DNA from: a virus
IMG/VR virus record: IMGVR_UViG_3300024264_001700
Location: 1-64,000 of that record
Reading direction: 5' to 3' (one strand)
Length of the DNA: 64,000 nucleotides
Each line of letters begins with the position of its first letter. Within the stretch, counting starts at the first letter, position 1. The position numbers and the translations under genes were made by a program. Shown one piece after another: positions 15,459-22,553 of this stretch. The notes below the pieces were generated by a model that was given only the letters and a program-made list of their open reading frames with translations, made no database searches and was not told the origin of the DNA.

Positions 15459-16142
15459 ATGAGTAAAAGTGAAGAGATTAAAGCCCGCCTAGTACAGGCA
15501 AAGAGCCGTTACTGGGCTGGCGATAATATTAGTGCAGTGTTGCAAGAAGGTGACAAAGAAGCACTTATCGACGAAGCAACTACAGCATTTGAAAGTGTAC
15601 TAGATGCGCTTGTAATTGATAGATATCAAGATCCTAACAGCAAAGGTACAGCAAAACGTCTTGCTAAAATGTACTACAATGAAATTATGGCAGGACGTTA
15701 TGACCCTGCACCTACTGCAACAGCATTTCCAAATGATTCAGATGATCGCTATGAAGGTATGTTAGTAGTACGCAGTGAACTTAAAAGTATGTGTTCGCAT
15801 CATCACCAGCCAGTAGCAGGTATTGCGTATATTGGTATTATTGCCGCTGATAAGTTAATTGGACTTAGCAAATACACACGCATTGCACAATGGTGTGCTC
15901 GACGTGGTACACTGCAAGAAGAACTTGCAAATGATATTGCACGTGAGATTCAAGCAGCAACTGACGCAGAACACTTGGGTGTTTACATTCAAGCAACACA
16001 TGGTTGTTGTGAGAATCGTGGTATTATGGCACACAGTAGTTTAACACAAACTACAGTACTACGTGGTGCATTTAAAGATGACGCAGGTACAAAGAAAGAG
16101 TTCTTTGATAACATTAAACTACAACAAGAGTTTAGTTGCTAA
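15459..16142 (+). CDS. folE: GTP cyclohydrolase I (FolE)
   Basis: The 227-residue protein has the FolE zinc and active-site residues: Cys112-Ser-His-His115, the Ile-Gly-Leu-Ser-Lys-Tyr-Thr-Arg motif (134-141), Gln-Glu-Glu (153-155) and His181-Gly-Cys183-Cys-Glu-Asn-Arg-Gly. It converts GTP to 7,8-dihydroneopterin triphosphate, the first step toward folate or 7-deazaguanines. Its operon partner is queE, so the deazaguanine route is likely. The ATG at 15459 follows a CGGAGA site; an in-frame start further upstream lies inside the promoter and is rejected. Confidence 0.92.
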   Translation: MSKSEEIKARLVQAKSRYWAGDNISAVLQEGDKEALIDEATTAFESVLDALVIDRYQDPNSKGTAKRLAKMYYNEIMAGRYDPAPTATAFPNDSDDRYEGMLVVRSELKSMCSHHHQPVAGIAYIGIIAADKLIGLSKYTRIAQWCARRGTLQEELANDIAREIQAATDAEHLGVYIQATHGCCENRGIMAHSSLTQTTVLRGAFKDDAGTKKEFFDNIKLQQEFSC

Positions 16143-16741
16143 TGAATCGCTTAATAGCATTTGGGTGTAGTTATACATACGGACATGGACTTGAAGATTG
16201 TGTTAAACATGATTTAAGTCCAGGTTCGACCCCTAGCCAATTAGCTTGGCCGAAACTACTAGCTGATAAACTTAATTTAGAATGTCTAAATGAAGGTATC
16301 CCAGGTGCAAGCAATAAACAGATATGGCACAAAATAATGAATTATGACTTTGATCCAACAGATATGATTTTTATTCTATGGTCTTCTAATCAAAGACATT
16401 GCGTAATTAATGAAGATTTAACAATTGAAAGTATAGGACATTGGTCTAACAGTAAGATTTCTAAAGCATATTTTAAATATTTACACAATGATATTGATCA
16501 AAGCATTGATACAAATTTACGCATTAGTCACTGTAACTATTATTTAAATGATAAAGGTATTAAACATTATAATATACTTTTTAAAAAACAGCAAATAGAA
16601 AACTTTAATAATACTAAAATATTAGATGTTGATTTTAGAGATTTGAAACATAAGATGCCAAGAGCAGTTGATAAACTACATCCCGGAAAAAAAGCACATG
16701 AAACATTTGCAAATAATATATATAAGGAAATAAACTTATGA
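16142..16741 (+). CDS. SGNH-family hydrolase/esterase-like protein
   Basis: The 199-residue protein starts Phe-Gly-Cys-Ser10-Tyr-Thr-Tyr-Gly-His-Gly, a variant of the GDSL nucleophile block, and ends with Asp177-x-Leu-His180-Pro, the catalytic Asp-x-x-His. A Gly-x-x-Asn equivalent lies near residue 54. SGNH enzymes remove acyl groups from sugars or lipids. It sits between folE and queE with one-base and four-base overlaps, which is odd for a deazaguanine operon. The marine-phage members I recall occur next to glycan genes. Confidence 0.7.
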   Translation: MNRLIAFGCSYTYGHGLEDCVKHDLSPGSTPSQLAWPKLLADKLNLECLNEGIPGASNKQIWHKIMNYDFDPTDMIFILWSSNQRHCVINEDLTIESIGHWSNSKISKAYFKYLHNDIDQSIDTNLRISHCNYYLNDKGIKHYNILFKKQQIENFNNTKILDVDFRDLKHKMPRAVDKLHPGKKAHETFANNIYKEINL

Positions 16742-17631
16742 AACTAAGATATTCAGAAGCATTTTATAGTGTACAAGGCGAAGGCAAGTTTGTAGGAGTA
16801 CCCAGTGTATTCCTACGCACTTTTGGTTGTAACTTTCGTTGCATGAATTTTGGTACTAACGAAAAACGTAATCGTACAGAATTACACGCTGACGGCATTA
16901 GATACAATGCTGAAGTAAAAGATTTAATTGATGCAAAGGTACACGAAACTACAAAAGAGTTTAATGACTTGCCTATTATACACACAGGTTGTGATACATA
17001 CGCAAGTATCTATCCAGAGTTTAAACACTTTAATAAACAAGCAACTGTAGACGAAGTAGTCGAACACTTGCTATCGCTCACTCCTAACGGTAAGTGGGTA
17101 CAAGAAAATGGGCAGGACGTCCATCTTATTCTAACAGGCGGTGAGCCGTTGTTGGCGTGGCAACGACTTTATGTTGAACTATTTGAACACCCACGTATGC
17201 AGGATCTAAAAAATGTCACATTTGAAACAAACACTACACAACCTTTACATAGCGATTTCTACGACTATCTTAACACTCAAGACAGATTTGAAGTCACATG
17301 GAGTTGTTCCCCAAAACTTAGTGTTAGCGGAGAACCTTGGGAAACTGCTATACTCCCTGTTGTTGCTAATCAGTATAACAGTGTTAACGGTAGTGAACTT
17401 TATTTTAAGTTTGTTGTCGCTACTCAAGATGATTTTGACGAAGTCAAAAGAGCTGTGGACGCTTACAGAAGTGCCGGGTTACAATGTCCGGTATACCTTA
17501 TGCCGTTGGGTGGACGCAGTGAAGAATATGCCCTCAATGTTAAAGACGTTGCTGAAGCGTGTATGGCAGAAGGATGGAGATTTACCCCAAGACTCCACAT
17601 TAGCTTATTCGGAAATGCCTGGGGAACTTAA
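16738..17631 (+). CDS. queE: 7-carboxy-7-deazaguanine synthase QueE (radical SAM) with split cysteine motif
   Basis: The 297-residue protein opens with the QueE signature Tyr-Ser-Val-Gln-Gly-Glu-Gly (10-16) and Phe-Leu-Arg-Thr-Phe-Gly-Cys31. The cluster cysteines appear as Cys31-x3-Cys35, then an insertion of about 49 residues, then Gly-Cys85-Asp-Thr-Tyr-Ala-Ser, which matches the 'W-C-D-T' part of canonical QueE. The Gly-Gly-Glu-Pro SAM motif follows near 133. QueE rearranges 6-carboxytetrahydropterin to CDG, the precursor of preQ0. It works after FolE and the QueD-like protein; QueC would be the next step. Confidence 0.88.
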   Translation: MKLRYSEAFYSVQGEGKFVGVPSVFLRTFGCNFRCMNFGTNEKRNRTELHADGIRYNAEVKDLIDAKVHETTKEFNDLPIIHTGCDTYASIYPEFKHFNKQATVDEVVEHLLSLTPNGKWVQENGQDVHLILTGGEPLLAWQRLYVELFEHPRMQDLKNVTFETNTTQPLHSDFYDYLNTQDRFEVTWSCSPKLSVSGEPWETAILPVVANQYNSVNGSELYFKFVVATQDDFDEVKRAVDAYRSAGLQCPVYLMPLGGRSEEYALNVKDVAEACMAEGWRFTPRLHISLFGNAWGT

Positions 17632-17701
17632 AGAAAACGAACAATTGCGTAAAGCAATGGAAGCGCCGATTGATTATGAAAGATTAAGGAAACACTTATG
17701 A
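17615..17701 (+). CDS. Possible micro-ORF (28 aa)
   Basis: An ATG at 17615 opens a 28-codon frame inside the end of queE and finishes with an ATGA overlap with the gene at 17698. The peptide is charged and helical (Gln-Leu-Arg-Lys-Ala-Met-Glu...Tyr-Glu-Arg-Leu-Arg-Lys). It fills the otherwise unused 66 bases between genes, which supports translation, but so short a frame may be chance. Confidence 0.35.
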   Translation: MPGELKENEQLRKAMEAPIDYERLRKHL

Positions 17702-17898
17702 AAGATCCAAAAGTAACTGATCTTGTAAAACAATTTAACAAAGATATAGCGGCGCTTAATAAAACTTGGGCGGCGCTACAAAAACATGGAGTGTATGCTA
17801 GAGTAAATATTAAAGGTACTGCTACATATACAGAACCTAAATATATTGAAGTAACTGAGATTACACAGCATGTAGCATATATGAAGGAGGAATCATAA
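17698..17898 (+). CDS. Small protein of unknown function
   Basis: The 66-residue protein has a helical first half (Leu-Val-Lys-Gln-Phe...Ala-Ala-Leu-Asn-Lys-Thr-Trp) and a beta-type second half. It is coupled to both neighbours by overlaps. No family is recognised. Confidence 0.5.
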   Translation: MKDPKVTDLVKQFNKDIAALNKTWAALQKHGVYARVNIKGTATYTEPKYIEVTEITQHVAYMKEES

Positions 17899-18314
17899 TG
17901 GGTTGGTGGAATAAAAAAGTAAGAGACTTAACTGGTATCACTGCTAAAGAAGAAGCTCTTGCAGCCGAAGAAGCACGTATTAAAGAAGAAGAAATGAAAC
18001 TTCTTAAAAAGAAGGATCCTAAAGCATATCATACACGCCGCAAAGAGCCTTGGGTAAATGTACTTGACATGAAAGTCAATAAAGATAATATTCGCAATGG
18101 CTTCTTTGAACTTGATTGGAACGAATACTTTATTAAAGAACTAATTGACAACGGATACGGTGTTAAAAACGATCCTGATGAAGAAATTGTAGATCGCTGG
18201 TTCCGTGATATTGTATATGGGATGCTTGAAGAAGAAGGCATTGATGCAACAGATAGAGGTGCAGGATATATTAATGTTGTGCCAATTGACAAAGGCAAAA
18301 GTGAGATATCATGA
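17898..18314 (+). CDS. Conserved phage protein of unknown function
   Basis: The 138-residue protein starts Met-Gly-Trp-Trp-Asn-Lys-Lys and has a Glu/Lys-rich helical stretch (about 15-45) likely to form a coiled coil, followed by a mixed acidic domain. It starts after AAGGAGGAA, one of the strongest ribosome binding sites in the window, so it may be highly translated. The function is unknown. Confidence 0.6.
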   Translation: MGWWNKKVRDLTGITAKEEALAAEEARIKEEEMKLLKKKDPKAYHTRRKEPWVNVLDMKVNKDNIRNGFFELDWNEYFIKELIDNGYGVKNDPDEEIVDRWFRDIVYGMLEEEGIDATDRGAGYINVVPIDKGKSEIS

Positions 18315-18673
18315 AAGTACGCATAGGACCATATCGTAAAAATCGTGCTACAAGAGTTGAAATAGAACCGCACGACACATGGAGCATGGATTGTACACTT
18401 GCTATGATTATTCATCCTATGCTTGTACAACTCAAAGCAACAACACATGGATACCCTAGTGATCTTACTGAAGAACGTTGGAACGAAATACTAGATGAAA
18501 TGATCTGGGCATTTGGACACAAGTCAAAAGAAATGGATGCTGGAGATATGTGTCGTGATAAATGTTCAAACTTTGGTGATCCAGTATGCAAGGCTTGCAT
18601 AAACGAAACACAAGAACGTCTTACAAATGCATTTACATTGTTTGGCAAATACTACGAAAATTTATGGGATTGA
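18311..18673 (+). CDS. Protein of unknown function with a cysteine cluster
   Basis: The 120-residue protein overlaps its neighbour at ATGA. Near residues 80-98 it has four cysteines spaced as Cys-x3-Cys-x7-Cys-x2-Cys, which could bind a metal, and an N-terminal beta region with His-Asp-Thr-Trp. No family is recognised. Confidence 0.55.
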   Translation: MKVRIGPYRKNRATRVEIEPHDTWSMDCTLAMIIHPMLVQLKATTHGYPSDLTEERWNEILDEMIWAFGHKSKEMDAGDMCRDKCSNFGDPVCKACINETQERLTNAFTLFGKYYENLWD

Positions 18674-18679
18674 TAATAC

Positions 18680-18708
18680 TTGACACAAGCCAGATTCGGT
18701 GCTATAGT
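18680..18708 (+). promoter_or_regulatory. Sigma70-type promoter for the RNase H gene
   Basis: TTGACA (18680-18685), a 17-base spacer and TATAGT (18703-18708). The leader of about 24 bases contains AAAGG before ATG 18738. Confidence 0.7.
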
Positions 18709-18737
18709 ATTATTATAAATTACACAAAGGCAAACTA

Positions 18738-19721
18738 ATGGCAACTTATATCCTAGTAGATACACTTAATACCTTCTTTCGAGCTCGACATGTTGTACGT
18801 GGAGACATTGATACTAAAGTAGGTATGGCATTACATATTACACTTAATAGTGTTAAGAAAGCATGGCAAGACTTTGATGCTGATCATGTTGTGTTTTGTT
18901 TAGAAGGTCGTAGCTGGCGTAAAGACTTTTATGAGCCTTACAAACGTAATCGTAAAGAACATAGAGATGCAATGACTCCTGTACAAGCAGAAGAAGATAA
19001 AGTGTTCTTTGAAATCTTTGACGAGTTTAAGAATTTTCTATATGAAAAAACTAATTGTACTGTAATACAAAATCCTGTACTAGAAGCAGATGATCTTATT
19101 GCTGGCTGGGTACAAAATCATCCTAACGATAATCACGTTATTATTAGCACCGACGGTGACTTTGCACAACTCATTGCGCCTAACTGTAGGCAGTACAATG
19201 GGGTAAGTAATACTACTATTACAGTAGAAGGATATTTTGATGACAAAGGCAAGCCCGTGCTGGATAAGAAGACAGGAGAAGCAAAGCCTGCTCCCGATCC
19301 TGAATTCATGTTGTTTGAAAAGTGTATGCGTGGCGACACTAGTGACAATGTGTTTAGCGCCTATCCAGGTGTTAGAAAAAAAGGCACAAAAAACAAAGTC
19401 GGACTAATCGAAGCATTTGAAGATAAAAATACAAAAGGCTTCAGCTGGAACAATATGATGTTACAGCGTTGGGTAGATCATGAAGGTGCAGAGCATCGTG
19501 TGTTAGATGATTACACACGTAATGTTACACTATGTGATTTAACTGCACAACCTGAGCACATTCGTACAGAAATTGATAATGTTATTCAATCAGTTGAAGG
19601 TAAAAATATTACACAAGTTGGCATGCGATTAATGAAATTTTGTGCTAAATGGGATATGCAGCGTATTGCAGATCAAGCTGCTTTATATTCTACACCGTTA
19701 TCTGCGAGGTATATTAAATGA
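18738..19721 (+). CDS. rnh: T4 RNase H-like 5'-3' exo/flap nuclease
   Basis: The 327-residue protein has the FEN-family metal ligands: Asp8 in Leu-Val-Asp-Thr, Glu116-Ala-Asp118-Asp119, Asp139-Gly-Asp141 and Arg-Gly-Asp200-Thr-Ser-Asp203-Asn. A basic segment (Arg-Lys-Asp-Phe-Tyr-Glu-Pro-Tyr-Lys-Arg) near 61-70 matches the arch. T4 RNase H (305 residues) removes RNA primers and flaps on the lagging strand. Its own promoter precedes it. Confidence 0.9.
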   Translation: MATYILVDTLNTFFRARHVVRGDIDTKVGMALHITLNSVKKAWQDFDADHVVFCLEGRSWRKDFYEPYKRNRKEHRDAMTPVQAEEDKVFFEIFDEFKNFLYEKTNCTVIQNPVLEADDLIAGWVQNHPNDNHVIISTDGDFAQLIAPNCRQYNGVSNTTITVEGYFDDKGKPVLDKKTGEAKPAPDPEFMLFEKCMRGDTSDNVFSAYPGVRKKGTKNKVGLIEAFEDKNTKGFSWNNMMLQRWVDHEGAEHRVLDDYTRNVTLCDLTAQPEHIRTEIDNVIQSVEGKNITQVGMRLMKFCAKWDMQRIADQAALYSTPLSARYIK

Positions 19722-20173
19722 AAGCAAAAACAATCCTAAAAGATAAATTTTGGATCTTAGAAGAAGAAGGAAATAATATCGGAACATTGTCTTGGGGCGA
19801 TGATAGATATATGTTTTCTAGCAAAAATAAAACATTATTTTTTGAGAATAAAAAAGAGATTAAAAATACCTTTGGGTTAGACATTAGTATTACAGAAGAT
19901 ACTGAACATACAATAGATCCTAATAAAGAGATATATAACTTTTCAACAAGTGTTATACCTTACAATAGCATGTACGATATAAAACGCAAATTGCCTTTAT
20001 TTACAAAAAGCAATAAAAGTAAGAGTCTTTATTGTGCAGGTTATTATATTATTCGTTTTGAAAAAGGTTGGGTTAAGAGTTTTTGTCCTAAACTAATTAC
20101 TGTTGAACGATATGAGTATAGAGGGCCATTTAAAACTGAGTTAGAAATGCGGCAGGAGTTATCACGTGTCTAA
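19718..20173 (+). CDS. Conserved phage protein of unknown function
   Basis: The 151-residue beta-rich protein starts at an ATGA overlap with the RNase H gene. It begins with Leu-Lys-Asp-Lys-Phe-Trp-Ile-Leu-Glu and has a Tyr-Tyr-Ile-Ile-Arg-Phe...Lys-Gly-Trp-Val segment near 110-118. Similar proteins next to rnh are familiar in marine T4-like phages. The function is unknown. Confidence 0.55.
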   Translation: MKAKTILKDKFWILEEEGNNIGTLSWGDDRYMFSSKNKTLFFENKKEIKNTFGLDISITEDTEHTIDPNKEIYNFSTSVIPYNSMYDIKRKLPLFTKSNKSKSLYCAGYYIIRFEKGWVKSFCPKLITVERYEYRGPFKTELEMRQELSRV

Positions 20174-20408
20174 AATAGAACCATTAAATACTATACCCTT
20201 ACAACAATTTTTACAACAAGTAAAGTCAGCAGATGCAAGTAGAGCAAAAGAAGTTAAGTTAGAAATTAGTGCAGCAAAAAATCTTGCTTTTGCTTTAGGT
20301 ATTGTAATGAGCAGAATGCACGGCGACTTAGAAAAACTTGTTGCAGAATCTAAAAATTCTGATGACGAAGTTATACAAATTAATTTAGATGGTGGATCTA
20401 AGTTTTAA
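20166..20408 (+). CDS. Small helical protein of unknown function (GTG start)
   Basis: The 80-residue helical protein starts with GTG at 20166, overlapping the previous gene by 8 bases after a GGCAGGAG site. A central Ala-Lys-Asn-Leu-Ala-Phe-Ala-Leu-Gly segment suggests a helical pair. No family is recognised. Confidence 0.55.
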   Translation: MSKIEPLNTIPLQQFLQQVKSADASRAKEVKLEISAAKNLAFALGIVMSRMHGDLEKLVAESKNSDDEVIQINLDGGSKF

Positions 20409-20409
20409 G

Positions 20410-20471
20410 TGCGTAGTTAATGTTTTAAAAAGATAAATATATGCGTAGTTAATTAAAAGGATTACGCATAT
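20410..20471 (+). repeat. Direct repeats plus hairpin enclosing a ribosome binding site
   Basis: The 12-base unit TGCGTAGTTAAT occurs at 20410-20421 and 20442-20453. The second copy overlaps a perfect 9-base inverted repeat, ATATGCGTA (20439-20447) and TACGCATAT (20463-20471). The loop between the arms holds AAAAGG, and the right arm covers the first two bases of the ATG at 20470. The RNA form would hide the translation start. Confidence 0.6.
20432..20439 (+). promoter_or_regulatory. T4-type late promoter motif
   Basis: GATAAATA fits the NATAAATA late motif of marine T4-like phages and lies 31 bases before ATG 20470, inside the direct-repeat region. Confidence 0.55.
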
Positions 20472-20754
20472 GAGCAGACCAAAGCCGAATATATTATTAG
20501 AATATGTAAACAATAAAACTTATAAATGTGAACAAATTTTAGAAGCTAATGCAATTTGGGCAGTATTCTATCAAGGTAAGCCTTTTAATCTTAAAAGTTC
20601 TAATGCATTAACAAGTTATCCAGGTCCAAAATATAAGAAAGTTAGTTTTTCAAATCCGGGTCACGCACACAATCTTGCAAAAAAATTAAATGATACGTTT
20701 AAAAGTAAAGAGTTTGCAGTATACAAACTTTCTACTGGCGAACTTATAGAATAA
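20470..20754 (+). CDS. Conserved marine T4-like phage protein
   Basis: The 94-residue protein has a basic N-terminus (Arg-Pro-Lys-Pro-Asn), a central Ile-Trp-Ala-Val-Phe-Tyr-x-Gly segment, then Tyr-Pro-Gly-Pro-Lys-Tyr-Lys-Lys-Val-Ser-Phe. It starts at the hairpin described above and lies under a late-type promoter, suggesting late expression. Homologues are familiar in marine T4-like phages; no function is known to me. Confidence 0.65.
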   Translation: MSRPKPNILLEYVNNKTYKCEQILEANAIWAVFYQGKPFNLKSSNALTSYPGPKYKKVSFSNPGHAHNLAKKLNDTFKSKEFAVYKLSTGELIE

Positions 20755-21143
20755 TGAACTGGAAAGAAACATACACTAAAATATTCTTAAAACAATTAGG
20801 CATGGCATTAACTGAACCTAATATAAAACAGTATATGCCTATTTGGTGGCAAAATACTAGAGCAAAAGATGTAGGCGGGTTAAGATTAACCGAAGAAGGC
20901 TATCAAATGCTCAGTCAAATAGAAATAGCAGTATATGATGTGCCTTATCCAAAGGATATGCCTCTTACTACTCAGGTAATAATTTTTTTAGATCAATTTA
21001 TTGATTGTCCGTATTTTTTAACAAACAGAAGTATAACTGTTACAAACGAAAAGAAAGCTGTCGAACTTACTCTTTTTAGCGGAGACTTACGCAAATACGG
21101 ATTAACAAAAGCACTATCACGTCAGAAAAAAGATGCGAATTGA
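20754..21143 (+). CDS. Conserved marine T4-like phage protein
   Basis: The 129-residue protein begins at a TAATG overlap. It has a Trp-Trp pair and Leu-Thr-Glu-Glu-Gly-Tyr segment in the first half, and Phe-x-Gly-Asp-Leu-Arg-Lys-Tyr-Gly near the C-terminus. Its final bases overlap the start of the Smr-domain gene. No function is recognised. Confidence 0.6.
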   Translation: MNWKETYTKIFLKQLGMALTEPNIKQYMPIWWQNTRAKDVGGLRLTEEGYQMLSQIEIAVYDVPYPKDMPLTTQVIIFLDQFIDCPYFLTNRSITVTNEKKAVELTLFSGDLRKYGLTKALSRQKKDAN

Positions 21144-21363
21144 CTTACACGGATATTATATTCATAACGGATGGCAGCAATTTAATCAAAGAATAAATGA
21201 AGCTTATTTCTCAGGTTATAAAAAATGTCACGTAATAACCGGACAAGGTGCTATGATGCGTGAGTTACCAATATGGGCAAGCAATCATCCACGTGTACGA
21301 GAATGTGTTCAGACAAAACATAATCCTGGAAGTTTTAGTATAAAGTTAAAGAAAAAAGGTTGA
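21133..21363 (+). CDS. Smr (MutS2 C-terminal) domain protein
   Basis: The 76-residue protein is essentially one Smr domain: Asp-Leu-His-Gly at residues 4-7, Val-Ile-Thr-Gly-Gln-Gly near 35-40, Leu-Pro-x-Trp near 46, and Pro-Gly-Ser-Phe at the end. Smr domains bind or nick nucleic acids, acting on branched DNA in MutS2 or on stalled-ribosome mRNA in SmrB-type enzymes. A stand-alone domain could act on phage or host RNA/DNA. The usual Gly-Lys-Gly is here Gly-Gln-Gly. Confidence 0.75.
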   Translation: MRIDLHGYYIHNGWQQFNQRINEAYFSGYKKCHVITGQGAMMRELPIWASNHPRVRECVQTKHNPGSFSIKLKKKG

Positions 21364-21387
21364 CTTCTACAGTACTTGTGTTATATT
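21360..21387 (+). promoter_or_regulatory. Sigma70-type promoter for the MoxR-type gene
   Basis: TTGACT (21360-21365), a 16-base spacer and TATATT (21382-21387). The -35 overlaps the stop codon of the Smr gene. The leader has a TAAGGAAT site before ATG 21420. Confidence 0.6.
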
Positions 21388-21419
21388 AAGTGTATAGGGT
21401 AACATATAAGGAATAGATT

Positions 21420-22502
21420 ATGTCTGAAGCACGTACACTTAGTCCGAGTAAATCAAAAAATGCATTGCGTGTTGCAATGAAAAAGAAACGTCCAATTTTT
21501 CTTTGGGGGCCTCCAGGTATTGGTAAATCTGATATTGTAGGACAAATTACAAATAGTTTTACAAATTCACACTTAATCGACATTCGCTTGTCATTATGGG
21601 AACCTACAGACATTAAAGGTATTCCGTACTTTGACAGTAACTCAGGTACAATGGTTTGGGGTGCACCTAGCGAACTTCCAACAGAAGAATTTGCGGCGCA
21701 GTTCGATCACATTACACTATTCTTAGACGAAATGAATTCGGCAGCGCCTAGTGTACAAGCGGCAGCATACCAGTTGATTCTTAATCGTCGTGTAGGACAA
21801 TACAAATTACCAGATAATGTTACTATAATTGCCGCAGGTAACCGTGAAGCTGACAAAGGTGTTACATACCGTATGCCTGCTCCGTTAGCTAATCGTTTCA
21901 TACACATTGAAATGGGTGTTGCATTTGACGACTGGTTTAACTGGGCAGTTGATAATAAAATCAATACCGACGTTGTAGGTTACCTACAGTTTGCAAAACA
22001 AGATCTTTACGATTTTGATCCTAAAAGTTCATCACGTTCGTTTGCAACACCTCGTTCATGGTCGTTTGTTAGTGAACTACTAGACGATGAGTTAGATGCA
22101 GGTACAACAACAGACTTAGTTGCCGGTGCCGTAGGCGAAGGTCTTGCAGTAAAGTTTATGGCACATCGTAAAGTTGCGTCCAGCATGCCTAACCCAACTG
22201 ACATCCTTGCTGGTAAAGTTAAAGAACTGAAGACAGACGAAATTAGTGCAAAATATTCTCTTACAGTAAGTCTATGTTATGAATTAAAAGAATCAGCAGA
22301 TACAAACGATAAAAAGTTTGATTCAAAAGTTAATAACTTCCTACGTTTTGCTATGGATAACTTTGAAACAGAATTAGTTGTTATGGGTATTAAGTTGGCA
22401 CTTACGCAGTATGCATTGCCGATTGATCCAGACGAAGTAGATTGCTTTGACGAATTCCACGAAAAATATGGTAAGTATATTAAGGCAGCACAATCAGCTT
22501 GA
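21420..22502 (+). CDS. MoxR-type AAA+ ATPase
   Basis: The 360-residue protein has Walker A Gly30-Pro-Pro-Gly-Ile-Gly-Lys-Ser37, Walker B Leu-Phe-Leu-Asp103-Glu-Met (100-105) and an Ala-Gly-Asn-Arg sensor-1 segment near 140. MoxR ATPases typically work with a VWA-domain partner to remodel or insert metal into target proteins. The next gene encodes such a partner, so the two likely act together. Its own promoter precedes it. The target in phage infection is unknown. Confidence 0.85.
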   Translation: MSEARTLSPSKSKNALRVAMKKKRPIFLWGPPGIGKSDIVGQITNSFTNSHLIDIRLSLWEPTDIKGIPYFDSNSGTMVWGAPSELPTEEFAAQFDHITLFLDEMNSAAPSVQAAAYQLILNRRVGQYKLPDNVTIIAAGNREADKGVTYRMPAPLANRFIHIEMGVAFDDWFNWAVDNKINTDVVGYLQFAKQDLYDFDPKSSSRSFATPRSWSFVSELLDDELDAGTTTDLVAGAVGEGLAVKFMAHRKVASSMPNPTDILAGKVKELKTDEISAKYSLTVSLCYELKESADTNDKKFDSKVNNFLRFAMDNFETELVVMGIKLALTQYALPIDPDEVDCFDEFHEKYGKYIKAAQSA

Positions 22503-22526
22503 CAAATGTTATAAATGTGTTATAAT
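22499..22526 (+). promoter_or_regulatory. Sigma70-type promoter for the metallopeptidase/VWA gene
   Basis: TTGACA (22499-22504), a 16-base spacer and TATAAT (22521-22526). The -35 overlaps the stop codon of the ATPase gene. An AAAGGGC site precedes ATG 22554. Confidence 0.7.
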
Positions 22527-22553
22527 AACATTATAAGTAATAAAGGGCAAACA

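Noticed and set aside
16223-16234. T-arm-like GGTTCGACCCC, possible tRNA
   Set aside because: No acceptor stem, D-arm or anticodon arm pairs around it, and it lies in the SGNH hydrolase reading frame.
17213-17614. Long ORF overlapping queE in another frame
   Set aside because: Its first part is a shadow of queE; only the last 28 codons from 17615 have independent support.
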